NCBI RefSeq assembly: GCF_900474185.1
Contig: NZ_UCNW01000008.1
Location: forward strand, 372,001-436,000
Direction: 5' to 3'
DNA from: Synechococcus sp. UW69
Lineage (GTDB): Bacteria; Cyanobacteriota; Cyanobacteriia; PCC-6307; Cyanobiaceae
Length of the DNA: 64,000 bases
Shown here: one piece after another, positions 26,290 to 35,472 of the stretch
Layout of the letters: every line of letters begins with the position of its first letter
How positions within the stretch are numbered: position 1 is the first letter of the stretch
Notes under the pieces: model-generated
Seen by the model: the letters and a program-made list of their open reading frames with translations, nothing else
Told to the model about the DNA's origin: nothing
Databases searched by the model: none
Made by a program: the position numbers and the translations under genes

Positions 26290-26328
26290 CAGGAGAAGAG
26301 GCTCGTAATTTCACAGTCTCTTCTCCTG
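26290..26328 (-). terminator. Long intergenic hairpin (attenuator or processing site)
   Basis: CAGGAGAAGAG (26290-26300) pairs perfectly with CTCTTCTCCTG (26318-26328); the stem can extend three more pairs inward (one G-U), leaving an 11-base loop. It begins eight bases past the barrel-gene stop and ends 25 bases before the DUF1254 start. No U-run follows on the minus strand, so partial termination, mRNA protection or processing fits better than a full stop. Confidence 0.6.
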
Positions 26329-26335
26329 ATCAGAG

Positions 26336-27367
26336 TCACTTCTTAGCCGTGGGAATAAGGAACTGAACCTGGGTGCGGATCGTCCAATCCCCCATCAGCT
26401 CTTCCCCACCAATTTCAGGCTTAATGGCGTTGTAGTAAGCATGCAACGACACATTGATGGGTTGCTTACCAAGTGTGAATACTCGTCCAACACCAGCACC
26501 GACAGGGACCGTCCATCCGTTGTCCTCATTCTCCCAATCCGCAGTAATAATGGGTGAAACCGATAGATACCAACCCTCGGGAAGATTGTAGTTAATGAAA
26601 GGTTGGATCAACATTTTGTTCACATCTTTGCGGTCATCATCTCCCGCGAAAGACCACATATTGTTCACCAAGCCACCGACAACCCAAGGCCCTTTGGTGT
26701 AAACACCAACGAGCGCAGGGCCGGCAGTCCACTTGCCGGTGCTCAGCGGGATCTTGTTGGAAGGAAAACTGAGGGTGGGACCGAAACCAAAGGTGAAATC
26801 CCCCTCCAGGGTGGGCACAAAAAAACCGGTGGGATTGACATCACCAACACCAAAAGTGTATTTCTCCCTCCAACCATCAAAGTAAGGTTCACCTGCTGGG
26901 GTGAGGTCGAACTTTGGTTTGGCGAATGGGGCGTTAATGAACGGAACAATGGTGCGCGTCACAAGCGTCCAGTCGTCACTCAACTTGAACGGAAAAACAG
27001 GTTGAACGTTGACCACATTCATGACCCTGTCATGCTTGGCATCGGGGTCCACCGAATTCGGTGCCCACTGGGTCCCAGGTGTGGCATTCCACTGGAAGGG
27101 AATGCTGATCATGCTGGCGATGGGATTTTGTGCCGCTTTGGCCAGAGCTGCTTGATCCGGGCCAGCGGCTTCTGCTGCAACAACACCAGGGGCTTTGTCT
27201 TCCGAGGCAATCTGCTGAGCCTGAGCGATTTCGTCTGGCTCCGTCTCTGTCAGAGGGCTGTAATCAAAACGGGATTGAGCCTCGACCTCGCTGATCTCTT
27301 GCGCAGTTGAACAAGTTCCAGCAAGAGCGGAAACCGCAATCGTGCTGAGCAGAAATCGACGAAGCAT
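26336..27367 (-). CDS. Outer-membrane barrel, transporter-like
   Basis: The 343-residue protein starts with a signal peptide (MLRRFLLSTIAVSALAG, near a cysteine in GTCSTAQ). An acidic/alanine-rich linker (to about residue 80) precedes a barrel of regular strands: DWTLVTRTIVPFINAP, FTFGFGPTLSFPSNK, GPWVVGGLVNNMWSF and WTIRTQVQFLIP at the end. This pattern matches bacterial outer-membrane proteins often annotated as neuromedin U or phenol-degradation-type transporters. It differs from the two paralogous barrels at 15606 and 29612. It is the first gene of the minus-strand run leading into the DUF1254 genes and may be their export or import pore. Confidence 0.78.
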   Translation of the reverse strand: MLRRFLLSTIAVSALAGTCSTAQEISEVEAQSRFDYSPLTETEPDEIAQAQQIASEDKAPGVVAAEAAGPDQAALAKAAQNPIASMISIPFQWNATPGTQWAPNSVDPDAKHDRVMNVVNVQPVFPFKLSDDWTLVTRTIVPFINAPFAKPKFDLTPAGEPYFDGWREKYTFGVGDVNPTGFFVPTLEGDFTFGFGPTLSFPSNKIPLSTGKWTAGPALVGVYTKGPWVVGGLVNNMWSFAGDDDRKDVNKMLIQPFINYNLPEGWYLSVSPIITADWENEDNGWTVPVGAGVGRVFTLGKQPINVSLHAYYNAIKPEIGGEELMGDWTIRTQVQFLIPTAKK

Positions 27368-27602
27368 GAAGGCTCCTAAAACTGTCTAATTTTGACGAGC
27401 TAAACAGCAGAGGCGGTACAAATCGGTCGGTTATCGCGAGACTCAACAAGAGAACCGTCGGATCTTTTCAGTGAGGCAGCGGCTTGCCGTCATTGGCGAT
27501 CAGTCCGACGGGACTGGCATAAGCCCATCCGTACGTGATCTGTATCGAAACGCTGCGCAAATTTCTTTTTCTGCTTAGACCAAAAAAAACGTATTGACGT
27601 CC
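27368..27602. promoter_or_regulatory. Divergent promoter region
   Basis: This 235-base gap lies between the minus-strand barrel/DUF1254/amine oxidase/sulfatase run and the plus-strand propeller gene. It is A/T-richer than its flanks and must hold promoters for both directions. I see no defined operator; an A run (AAAAAAAAC at 27581-27590) lies about 12 bases before the propeller ATG. Confidence 0.4.
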
Positions 27603-29612
27603 ATGAAAGCCTTCAAAACGCTTGGGCAGGTCCTCGCCCTGAGTGCACTGGCTCTTGGTACCGCAACTGGATCTGTCGAAGCCCGAGGGCATTCAACCTT
27701 GAACGGGCAGATCTCCTTGAAGGGTCAGCCCGTGAGCGACTCATCCATCACCCTCTGGCAAACCCAAGCCGGGCAATCCCCCAAACAACTGAGCACCCAT
27801 CGCTCGAACAAAAGTGGTGCGTTCAGTGTCAAGGTTCGAGATACGCAAGGGGTCGTCCATTACCTCGTGGCCCAGGGGGGCGACATCGGCGGATCCAGCG
27901 CCGACCAACTCACCATGCTCACGGTGCTCGGCGGAGATGAGCATCAGCAGGTGGCCATCAATGAGCTCACCACGGTTGGTTCGGTTTGGCCCAATGCTCA
28001 GCTGCTTGAAGGCACAGCTTTGGAAGGGAGCCAAAGCGCCTTAGCGATCGGATCGAGCCAAGTGGAAAACCTGGTGGACCAGAGCACAGGACGCTTTGGA
28101 GCAACGTTGCTGAAGAGCACGAACCTGCTGAATTCTGAGACTGCAGCTCGGATGAATGTGCTCTCAGATCTGATTGCTTTGTGCGGGCAACCGACGCAAT
28201 CTCGAGCGTGCGATCAGCTGCTAGCACTGACAAATTCAGAGAACACACTCTCGGCGATGACATCCATCGCCCAACAACCGTGGAAGAACGCCGGCGCGCT
28301 CTATCAGCTGTTCCAAAGCGCATACCCGATCAACAAAGCGACACAGCTGCGCACAACTGCAACCGCTCCCTATTTGCTGTTTCAACCCAAAAGCTTTTCC
28401 CTCTCCCTGGTTTTTGACGGTGGCGGTGCTTTAGGGCTCGGGAAGTTGATGTTTGACGGCAAAGGAAGCATGTGGAGTGGAACCAACTGGATGCCGGGAT
28501 CTCAATCCGGCGTGGTGAACAACATCGGCGGAGGTGTGACCCACTTCGGCCCCGGTGGCACACCCCTCTCGCCAGCGATTAGCGGTTACAACGGTCAAGG
28601 CATCAACGGTGTGGGCTGGGGGACCGGCGTCTCAGAAAAATATGCCTGGGTTGGTGCATTCAACAACATGGTTGGGGTGTTCGACCTCAAAGACGGCAAA
28701 GCCCTCGGGCCAGCCACCATTGATGGGGAAGTGGGTCAGCTTCAGGGCGTCGCCACAGCCGCCAACGGAGATGTATGGATTGCCGACAACACCGCAAACC
28801 ACATGATTCATTTCCCAGGTGGCGATTACACCCAGGGAGAACGAATCACAATTGATGGCCTCCAAGCACCCTTCGGTGTTGCCGTTGACGCGCAAAACAG
28901 AGTGTGGGTGAGCAGCAGTTACAACAACAAACTCACCGTTTTCCCAGGGGACGCTCCTGATCAGGCCAAAACGATCGAAGTGAACCTTGGGGCACGTGGT
29001 GTTGCCGTTGACTCAACAGGGCACGTGTGGATTGCCCAGCAATCCAATTCTCCTCAAGGAGCACTACCTCCAGGCGCGAAAATGCCGCCCAACATCCCCG
29101 CCAATGCACCACAACCCAAGACCATCATGGAGGAGTTTGAGGCCGGTGCTGAATACCTTTTAACCAACCCCAACATCACGCAAACTGGCATGGTTGGGTT
29201 GATTTCACCCGACATGAAAATTCTCAAGCAGGACATCGCCAAAGGCACCGCTTATATCCCATGGGGTGTGACAATCGACGGCAATGACAATGTCTGGGTT
29301 GGCAATTTATATGGTCAAAGCTTGACTCACATCTGCGGCGTCAATCCCGCCACATGCCCCGCAGGAAAAACCACTGGGGATGTGATTCACAACTACCAAA
29401 GCGGCGTTATTCAAATGACCACCGATGTGATCGTTGATGACGCTGGAAATCTCTGGAGCGCCAACAACTGGTTCGACGGTGAAGTCGTGATCAACCCCAC
29501 CTACAGGGGACGCACCTCCACATTTGGAGGGGGGCAGGGATTCGTTGTGACCTATGGCGTTGCCGGACCGGTTCAGAACCCCCTCATGGGTCCTGTGCGC
29601 AAGCCACGCTGA
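27603..29612 (+). CDS. Exported beta-propeller (NHL/Vgb-like) protein
   Basis: ATG 27603 (MKAFKTLGQVLALSALALG) gives a signal peptide. Residues of about 35-110 look like a carboxypeptidase-regulatory-like beta-sandwich (LNGQISLKGQPVSDSSITLW). The next roughly 130 residues are helical. From about 330 on, repeated blades with the NHL/SMP-30/virginiamycin-lyase pattern appear (GDVWIADNTANHMIHFPGGD, NRVWVSSSYNNKLTVFPGD, GHVWIAQQS, DNVWVGNLYGQSL, GNLWSANNWFDG). Such propellers bind or hydrolyse small molecules, or act as scaffolds; the reaction is unknown. Its stop overlaps the downstream barrel gene start (TGATG). Confidence 0.82.
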   Translation: MKAFKTLGQVLALSALALGTATGSVEARGHSTLNGQISLKGQPVSDSSITLWQTQAGQSPKQLSTHRSNKSGAFSVKVRDTQGVVHYLVAQGGDIGGSSADQLTMLTVLGGDEHQQVAINELTTVGSVWPNAQLLEGTALEGSQSALAIGSSQVENLVDQSTGRFGATLLKSTNLLNSETAARMNVLSDLIALCGQPTQSRACDQLLALTNSENTLSAMTSIAQQPWKNAGALYQLFQSAYPINKATQLRTTATAPYLLFQPKSFSLSLVFDGGGALGLGKLMFDGKGSMWSGTNWMPGSQSGVVNNIGGGVTHFGPGGTPLSPAISGYNGQGINGVGWGTGVSEKYAWVGAFNNMVGVFDLKDGKALGPATIDGEVGQLQGVATAANGDVWIADNTANHMIHFPGGDYTQGERITIDGLQAPFGVAVDAQNRVWVSSSYNNKLTVFPGDAPDQAKTIEVNLGARGVAVDSTGHVWIAQQSNSPQGALPPGAKMPPNIPANAPQPKTIMEEFEAGAEYLLTNPNITQTGMVGLISPDMKILKQDIAKGTAYIPWGVTIDGNDNVWVGNLYGQSLTHICGVNPATCPAGKTTGDVIHNYQSGVIQMTTDVIVDDAGNLWSANNWFDGEVVINPTYRGRTSTFGGGQGFVVTYGVAGPVQNPLMGPVRKPR

Positions 29613-30580
29613 TGGCTTCGTTGGCCTCAATCGTCAGATTTCTTCCGTTCCAAACCCCGATGCGTCTCAACCGCCTGCTTGGCCTCGCCACTGCCTGTTT
29701 ACTTGCTCCGCTTGCACTGCCATCTACCGCAGAAGAAGCCGCAGACAAGGACAACGACACCCGCGTGTATGTGGAGGCCTACGGGTTCTTCCCCCTGGAA
29801 ACCCACTCCAAAACCACACTGGACAACAACAGCACCAAAGAAACGCTGGATCTCAGCGATGTGTTGGACATGCTCACCGGTGTGTTCAGCGGCAAGGTGG
29901 CTGTTGAGAAAGGTCGCTTTGGCCTGCAAGCAGGACTGGACCATCTCAGCTTCAGCACATCCGAGACGGTCTCGTCCTGGAACAGCTCGAACCCCATTCA
30001 GAACGAACGCCACCCGCTCCTGCCGGAGCGGAGGGTCAACTCCAAGGGAACGATTAAGTCGGTCACCGACACCGAGCAAACCATTTTTGATCTAGCCCTG
30101 CGCTACCGCGCCGGTGAGATTCAAAAGCCAAAGATGACGCCAGGTTCGGTCAGCTTCATTGGCTTTGCAGGGATGCGATTGATCGACGCCTCATTGGACA
30201 TGGACGTGTCGTTCAAAGACGATGTCACCGTCGAGGGAATCCTTCCCTCAAGGCAGCTTCAACGCGACATTGCCGATGCAGCCAGTGAGACGTGGCACAA
30301 CACCTGGGTGCAGCCCCTCGTTGGCATGAACACCACCCTTGCTCTGGGTGAAGACTGGCAAGCCTTCCTGGCCATGGATGCCGGTGGTTTTGGGCTCAAC
30401 GGAAAACAGGATCTGTCAGGAACCATCGAGGCGGGTGTGGCCTACGCCCTGGGCAATTCCGCCCAGATTTCCCTGGCCTATCGCTACTTCGGGATCGACT
30501 ACTCAGCCCACAACGGACGCGACGCCTACTCCTCCACACAAAACGGGGTTTCAATGGGATTCCGCTGGTTGTTTGACTGA
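29612..30580 (+). CDS. Outer-membrane beta-barrel protein, paralog B
   Basis: ATG 29612 overlaps the propeller stop as TGATG. An internal ATG 29660 (MRLNRLLGLATACLLAPLA) starts exactly at a classical signal peptide and is the alternative. The mature part is a barrel ending in GFRWLFD. It is homologous along its whole length to the protein at 15606-16595 and differs mainly in the insertion around residues 120-155 (NPIQNERHPLLPERRVNSKG). Translational coupling to the propeller suggests the two products work together, perhaps as a surface receptor and barrel pair (inference). Confidence 0.75.
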   Translation: MASLASIVRFLPFQTPMRLNRLLGLATACLLAPLALPSTAEEAADKDNDTRVYVEAYGFFPLETHSKTTLDNNSTKETLDLSDVLDMLTGVFSGKVAVEKGRFGLQAGLDHLSFSTSETVSSWNSSNPIQNERHPLLPERRVNSKGTIKSVTDTEQTIFDLALRYRAGEIQKPKMTPGSVSFIGFAGMRLIDASLDMDVSFKDDVTVEGILPSRQLQRDIADAASETWHNTWVQPLVGMNTTLALGEDWQAFLAMDAGGFGLNGKQDLSGTIEAGVAYALGNSAQISLAYRYFGIDYSAHNGRDAYSSTQNGVSMGFRWLFD

Positions 30581-30606
30581 GCTTTTATCCAGGGAGACCT
30601 GAGTGT

Positions 30607-31218
30607 TTATCCACTCACGGGGCTTAATGGGCTTTTGGGTTTGATGTGGCCAACCCAGCGGATCACCAAAAGAACCAGGGTGAACACAAGAAAAGGTGCA
30701 TAGAAATCAGCTGGCCCTTTCTTCACATGGCTCACATACGTGAGGGCGAATTCAGCCCAAATCCAATAGGAGCCAATCACGTGCAATCGCTTCCAGTGCT
30801 TCATACCCATCCATCGCTGGGCCGCATTCGTCGACGTCAGGGCCATCAAGGCAATCAACAGATACGCCACACCCCCAACCAGCCACTTCCCTGCGGGCTG
30901 CTCACTCAGGAATGGATCCGGAAAATCCAGAGACATCGCAAGGATCAAGGCCAGATGAATCGCGTGGGACGACGCGAAACTCAACCCGATCCAGCGCCTG
31001 TTCTGAAGCATCCACTGACTCAGGGATGACGGCCAGAGGCGTTGCACACTCGAAGCCACAAAGGCCATCGAAAAGAGAACTAGGGAGCTACGTCCCGTTG
31101 CATCGATGCCTGCTGTGACTGACGTTGACGTCCAACCAGAGACGCCGAAATGCAGCGCCAGACCCGCCACAATCGCGAGCGTCGCCAAGGCGGTCAGTCG
31201 CCAGCCAAGACGTGCCAT
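30607..31218 (-). CDS. Ferric-reductase-like heme membrane protein
   Basis: The 203-residue protein has about six membrane spans and resembles the ferric-reductase transmembrane domain family (YedZ/MsrQ-like). Two heme-ligand candidates lie in helices: ASSHAIHLALI (two histidines) and KRLHVIGSYWIW. Members pass electrons through b-type heme to a periplasmic or cytoplasmic partner; no reductase partner gene is adjacent. ATG 31218. It is convergent with barrel B (26 bases apart). Since a methionine-sulfoxide reductase P gene is absent here, an MsrQ role is not claimed. Confidence 0.7.
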   Translation of the reverse strand: MARLGWRLTALATLAIVAGLALHFGVSGWTSTSVTAGIDATGRSSLVLFSMAFVASSVQRLWPSSLSQWMLQNRRWIGLSFASSHAIHLALILAMSLDFPDPFLSEQPAGKWLVGGVAYLLIALMALTSTNAAQRWMGMKHWKRLHVIGSYWIWAEFALTYVSHVKKGPADFYAPFLVFTLVLLVIRWVGHIKPKSPLSPVSG

Positions 31219-31367
31219 CGACTCTCCCCTAAATCTCTTTTTTAAACACGCTGTTCAGCGTTGCCAACGGCAAGTCGAAGACACCACCGAGGAGAGCAGG
31301 GAGCGGAGAGACGCTTGGCTCTGTTCAAGCTTCAGAGTCAGCGCCTCTAAAAAACAGTATTTGCCCC

Positions 31368-32375
31368 TCAGAACTGCTCCAGGAAACGCAGATCGCTGGT
31401 GTAAAGCCGGCGGATGTCATCGATGCCGTGACGCACCATGCAGAACCGCTCCACACCCAAGCCCGCGGCGAAACCGCTGTAACGCTCAGGATCCAGCCCA
31501 AGGCCTTCCAGAACAGCGGGATCGACCATGCCGCAGCCCATCACCTCCAGCCAGCGGCCGCGCCACTGCACATCCACCTCAGCTGAGGGCTCAGTGAAGG
31601 GGAAGTAGCTGGCCCGGAAACGCACCGGCAGGTCGCCGAAGAAGGCCTTGAGAAAGGCCATAACGGTGCCGCGCAGATGACTGAAATCCAGGCCTTCATC
31701 GATCGCCAGCACCTCCACCTGGTGGAACACCGGCGAGTGGGTGGCATCGACGGCGTCCCGGCGATACACGCGCCCGGGAGCCACGATGCGCACCGGCGGC
31801 GGATTCTGTTCGAGATGGCGGATCTGCACGGGTGAGGTATGGGTCCGCATCAGCAGGTCAGCCCCGAGATAAAAGGTGTCCTGCATGTCCCGGGCTGGAT
31901 GATCCTCGGGGATGTTCAACGCAGTGAAGTTGTAGTGGTCCTGCTCCACCTCAGGCCCCTCAGCCACGCTGTAGCCGAGGCCCAGGAACAGATCGACGAT
32001 CTCTTCTGTAGTGGTGATTAGGGGATGGCGATGCCCCATCGGCACCCCTGAAGCCGGAGCGGTGACATCCAGGCTTTCCTTGGCAATCCGCTCCGCCATG
32101 GCCGCCTGCTTCACGGCTTCAAGCCGCTCACCCAACAGAGTCTGCACCTGCGTTTTCAGCACATTGGCGCGCTGACCCACCAGGGGGCGCTCCTGACCGG
32201 GCAACTTGCCCATGGCACCCAGCACACCGGAAATGCGGCCTTTCTTGCCCAGCAGCCCGACCCGCAGCTGCTCAAGCGCAGCGGCATCGGCCGCCTCGGC
32301 GATCTCGGCCGCAGCCTGCTGCTCGAGGGCATCGAGTTGATCGGTGAGCTGCTGCAGGGTGACCGGTGCGCTCAC
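31368..32375 (-). CDS. pheS: Phenylalanyl-tRNA synthetase alpha subunit
   Basis: PheS holds the class II catalytic core of the alpha2-beta2 enzyme that charges tRNA-Phe. I chose GTG 32375 ([19 protein letters not shown]), giving 335 residues with the usual N-terminal coiled coil (about 1-85). The longer frame from a TTG has an odd N-terminus. Catalytic motifs are visible: motif 2 in [11 protein letters not shown] with [26 protein letters not shown], and motif 3 in [22 protein letters not shown]. pheT is not in the window, as is usual in cyanobacteria. It is divergent from surE (71-base gap). Confidence 0.96.
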   Translation of the reverse strand: MSAPVTLQQLTDQLDALEQQAAAEIAEAADAAALEQLRVGLLGKKGRISGVLGAMGKLPGQERPLVGQRANVLKTQVQTLLGERLEAVKQAAMAERIAKESLDVTAPASGVPMGHRHPLITTTEEIVDLFLGLGYSVAEGPEVEQDHYNFTALNIPEDHPARDMQDTFYLGADLLMRTHTSPVQIRHLEQNPPPVRIVAPGRVYRRDAVDATHSPVFHQVEVLAIDEGLDFSHLRGTVMAFLKAFFGDLPVRFRASYFPFTEPSAEVDVQWRGRWLEVMGCGMVDPAVLEGLGLDPERYSGFAAGLGVERFCMVRHGIDDIRRLYTSDLRFLEQF

Positions 32376-32446
32376 AGGAACGTGTCTGACAGCTGCCGAC
32401 TGTAAGCAGCCAAGCCGCTTAGGTTCATCCCAGTGCAATTGCCGCC

Positions 32447-33256
32447 ATGACCCCGCTGCGGATCCTGATCAGCAATGACGATGGGGTCTTCGCCGACGGC
32501 ATCCGAACCCTGGCCGCTACTGCTGCAGCCCGTGGCCATCAGGTGACGGTGGTCTGCCCGGATCAGGAACGGTCCGCCACCGGCCATGGCCTCACCCTGC
32601 AGACCCCCATCCGCGCCGAGCGAGCCGACGAACTGTTTGCTCCAGGAGTCACCGCCTGGGCCTGTAGCGGCACCCCTGCCGACTGCATGAAGCTTGCCCT
32701 GTTCGAACTGGTGAAGGAGAAGCCGGACCTGGTGCTCTCCGGCATCAATCACGGCCCCAACCTGGGAACAGATGTGTTCTGCTCCGGCACCGTTGCAGCA
32801 GCCATGGAGGGCACCCTGGAAGGCATTCGATCGCTTGCGGTTAGCAGCGCCTGCTTCCAATGGCGTCAATTCCAAGCCGCCGCAGACCTGGCCCTGGAAG
32901 TGAGTGAGCAGGCCATCGAGGACCAGTGGCCCGAAAACCTTCTGCTCAACCTCAACATCCCCCCCTGCTCTAGGGAGGAGATGCGTGGACTGCGCTGGAC
33001 CCGTCTCTCGATCCGGCGTTACGACGAGCAATTCAGCCGCCGAGAAGACCCCCGTGGCCGCGCTTACTACTGGCTGGCCGGGGAAGCGGTGCAGGATCTT
33101 GAATCGGCCGGAGAAGGCCCCCGGGATTGGCCCAGTGATGTAGCCCAGATCCATGCCAATTCTCCTTCCCTCACGCCGATCCAACCCGACCTGTTCTGGC
33201 GGGGGCCACTCAGTGGCCTCCCAAATCTCAAGCTGAACGATCAGCTGGTGCGCTAG
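32447..33256 (+). CDS. surE: 5'/3'-nucleotidase SurE
   Basis: A metal-dependent nucleoside monophosphatase and exopolyphosphatase involved in nucleotide recycling. The N-terminal acidic metal site is [12 protein letters not shown]. The second conserved block is [16 protein letters not shown] and the third is [28 protein letters not shown]. The length (269 aa) is typical. The start ATG 32447 is clear. It is transcribed alone, divergent from pheS. Confidence 0.96.
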   Translation: MTPLRILISNDDGVFADGIRTLAATAAARGHQVTVVCPDQERSATGHGLTLQTPIRAERADELFAPGVTAWACSGTPADCMKLALFELVKEKPDLVLSGINHGPNLGTDVFCSGTVAAAMEGTLEGIRSLAVSSACFQWRQFQAAADLALEVSEQAIEDQWPENLLLNLNIPPCSREEMRGLRWTRLSIRRYDEQFSRREDPRGRAYYWLAGEAVQDLESAGEGPRDWPSDVAQIHANSPSLTPIQPDLFWRGPLSGLPNLKLNDQLVR

Positions 33257-33497
33257 ATCGACTTTCCAAAAGTTGCTGACAGGGAGTCAGAAACTGTTTG
33301 GCGCCTGGAGGACAACTGAACATGTCCCAAAGAATCAAGCCACACAGGCGATTACAACCATCAGCGTTCTGCACAAACGTCAGGGGCTCAATGCACTGGG
33401 AAAGACTTGACTGAGCCGAAAAGCCGCAGCGAGTGAACAACTCAAAGGCTTTTCACAAGGAATTCATCCAGGTGTTTTGCCATGACTTCTGACTTCG

Positions 33498-33533
33498 CCT
33501 GGGTGCAAACCGATCAAGTGGCTTGCACCCAGG
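33498..33533 (-). terminator. Hairpin after the phycobilisome linker gene
   Basis: CCTGGGTGCAA (33498-33508) pairs perfectly with TTGCACCCAGG (33523-33533), 14-base loop. It begins 20 bases past the linker stop on the minus strand. No U-run follows, so it may protect or process the 3' end rather than terminate alone. Confidence 0.5.
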
Positions 33534-33552
33534 ATGAAATGAAAAGCTCAGA

Positions 33553-34491
33553 TCAAAGACCAAGGAACATTGCAGGAATTCGGTCGAGTGCGTGAATGCC
33601 AAGCATTTGTGACACTACATTCACCAGCATTCCAGCGAGGTGAGCACCACCCACGAGAGCCAAACCACGCCACAGCTTTTCATAATTTGCGGGTGGCTTG
33701 CCTCCCAGCCATGCAGCAGACATTTGTACATATTCTGGCGCCGGCGGCACATGAATAGACATGGATACTCCGCCAGCAAGATTGCTACGGAGCAAGCTAT
33801 CGCTCCCTTTCGATCGATCACTGCTTGCAAAACCTTGCTCAAGAGCCGCAATTCGAACAAAGTTTTGCATCGACATTCCACTTGCAGAAGTGAACGATCG
33901 AACATAAGGAATCGTATTATCCCCAAAGACTTCTGAATACTCCGCAGAATCAATAATGGAGTCAATCAGCCCATCGAACCCATACTCAGATTGGATCGCA
34001 GCTGAACTAATAACTTCTTGCTGATTCAGAGGTGGTCGGCCAAGCAAATGCTTGAAATTCAACTCAATCCCTCTGTAGGCAGAAACTTTAAAGAAATAAC
34101 GGGATTTATACAACTCACTCTTAGCGAGACGACGAACAAATTCACGAGCACAAAGACGTCCGTCGGTGAATTCTGCTTCTAGAGAATCACAGCGCTCATA
34201 GGCCATGACATGTGCATTACCCAGAACCTGCCGGTATGCGGCATCAATACACTCGCGCAGAGCCTCTCCATCTGTCGGAGAAAAACGATCAAACGTGACC
34301 CGATGCGGACATTCAACATGGTCCCTTGGACCTACACCAATACGCATCTGTGCACATGATTGCCTCAGATATTCGGCATTCGTCAGAGCGGCTGGACTCA
34401 TCCCCCTGCGGGCCTGAGACGACGCAAAACTAACGTCCATTGACTTGGACTCAGCGCCGAACCTGAACTTGGGTGAGAGGGAAGCGTTCAT
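33553..34491 (-). CDS. Phycobilisome rod-type linker with hydrophobic C-terminal tail
   Basis: The 312-residue protein contains one phycobilisome linker domain (PF00427 type, about residues 65-205): RFSPTDGEALRECIDAAYRQ, SELYKSRYFFKVSAYRGIEL, FKHLLGRPPLNQQEVI, then FDGLIDSIIDSAEYSEVFGD. Such linkers stack phycobiliprotein hexamers into rods. The C-terminus is unusual: residues of about 274-298 (LWRGLALVGGAHLAGMLVNV and on) are hydrophobic and could span or touch the thylakoid membrane, as in CpcL-type linkers. There is no FNR-like or second linker domain. It lies alone, far from any phycobilisome rod operon, with a 400-base A/T-rich upstream region. Confidence 0.88.
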   Translation of the reverse strand: MNASLSPKFRFGAESKSMDVSFASSQARRGMSPAALTNAEYLRQSCAQMRIGVGPRDHVECPHRVTFDRFSPTDGEALRECIDAAYRQVLGNAHVMAYERCDSLEAEFTDGRLCAREFVRRLAKSELYKSRYFFKVSAYRGIELNFKHLLGRPPLNQQEVISSAAIQSEYGFDGLIDSIIDSAEYSEVFGDNTIPYVRSFTSASGMSMQNFVRIAALEQGFASSDRSKGSDSLLRSNLAGGVSMSIHVPPAPEYVQMSAAWLGGKPPANYEKLWRGLALVGGAHLAGMLVNVVSQMLGIHALDRIPAMFLGL

Positions 34492-34905
34492 TTAAAGCAG
34501 AATTACTGAAAGCCTTTGCCAAGCAATTGCGAGCACGAAAGACCGTTGAAGGCGCAACTCCAACAGGAGCGCATTGAAAACTTAGTTGTGAAACAACAAT
34601 TTCCTCTGAACGCGAAAAAAAATTAAATTAAAGAATAATTAGTTATCTTTAGTTTCTTAAAGCCTTGCAGCATCGCTGAGAAGCGACTGCTTTGAAGATC
34701 CACACAGTCCTGGACGCAAGCCAATTCAGCCTTCAACAGTTCAGCGAGATTTGCGCATCAAGACATCAAGCGAAGAGCTTTGGCTTGCAACCAAACCCAA
34801 TCATCGAGGCTCGACCTGATGCCTCTCTCCCCAGATCAGAACCACGAAAAAGCCTTAAGGCATTAATTCACTGATGGAGAGGCAACCGGAGCCAAAGGGA
34901 TCCAT
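34492..34905. promoter_or_regulatory. A/T-rich upstream region of the linker gene
   Basis: This gap lies between the DUF3611 stop and the linker start, both minus strand. It contains a sharply A/T-rich tract at about 34606-34665 inside an otherwise GC-balanced context, positioned 115-175 bases upstream of the linker ATG. This is suitable for a promoter with a long 5' leader. No gene or hairpin with a U-tract is seen. Confidence 0.4.
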
Positions 34906-35466
34906 TCATTGCGTGCGATAAACCCGTTGCAGCAGCCACAGGGAGAACAACACACCGATCAGATGGGCGAACAGCACCTGGGTGTTGCTGAGCACGGACA
35001 GCATTTCCAATGACGTAATCGCCAGGTTGTCGGCCATGCCGCGGCCGCCGATGGCAATACCGGGGGTCTGCATCGAAGCCTGCACGAACAGACTGCCGGC
35101 GAGGGCCTGATAGCCGATCGTGGCGAAGGTGAGGCCCAGCAGATCCGCCAGCAGCCCCCGCTTGATCAGCCGTGCCACCTCCCCCCGACTGGGTCGGGCA
35201 GCACTGTCGATGGCCCGACCGGCACGAACGATCAGCCAGCCCTGCCAGAGGCTGAAGAGCAGCACGAGGAAGGCCAGGGAGGTGAGCGACAGTCCAGGCC
35301 CTAGCCCTACAGCACGTTCGGAATTGCGGGCCAGGCTGCCGCCAATGTTGTTGAACAGGAGAACACCCACCACAACGATGCCGAGAACCACCTGAATCCA
35401 GAAACGGATCCATCCCATCCGACGCACGCCGAAGGACAACTTCTGGAAATCGAGGCGGTCGGCCAT
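34906..35466 (-). CDS. DUF3611 membrane protein
   Basis: The 186-residue cyanobacterial/plastid DUF3611 protein has four membrane spans (about residues 20-40, 58-78, 105-125 and 155-178). Conserved-looking blocks are MGWIRFWIQVVLGIVV near the start, then a loop with RNSERAVGLGPGLSLTSLAF, and LAITSLEMLSVLSNTQVLFA before the last span. Plant relatives are in the chloroplast envelope; the function is not established. Its ATG (35466) is only six bases from the upstream-most ribF start on the other strand, so promoters must overlap coding sequence. Confidence 0.85.
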   Translation of the reverse strand: MADRLDFQKLSFGVRRMGWIRFWIQVVLGIVVVGVLLFNNIGGSLARNSERAVGLGPGLSLTSLAFLVLLFSLWQGWLIVRAGRAIDSAARPSRGEVARLIKRGLLADLLGLTFATIGYQALAGSLFVQASMQTPGIAIGGRGMADNLAITSLEMLSVLSNTQVLFAHLIGVLFSLWLLQRVYRTQ

Positions 35467-35472
35467 GCCCTG

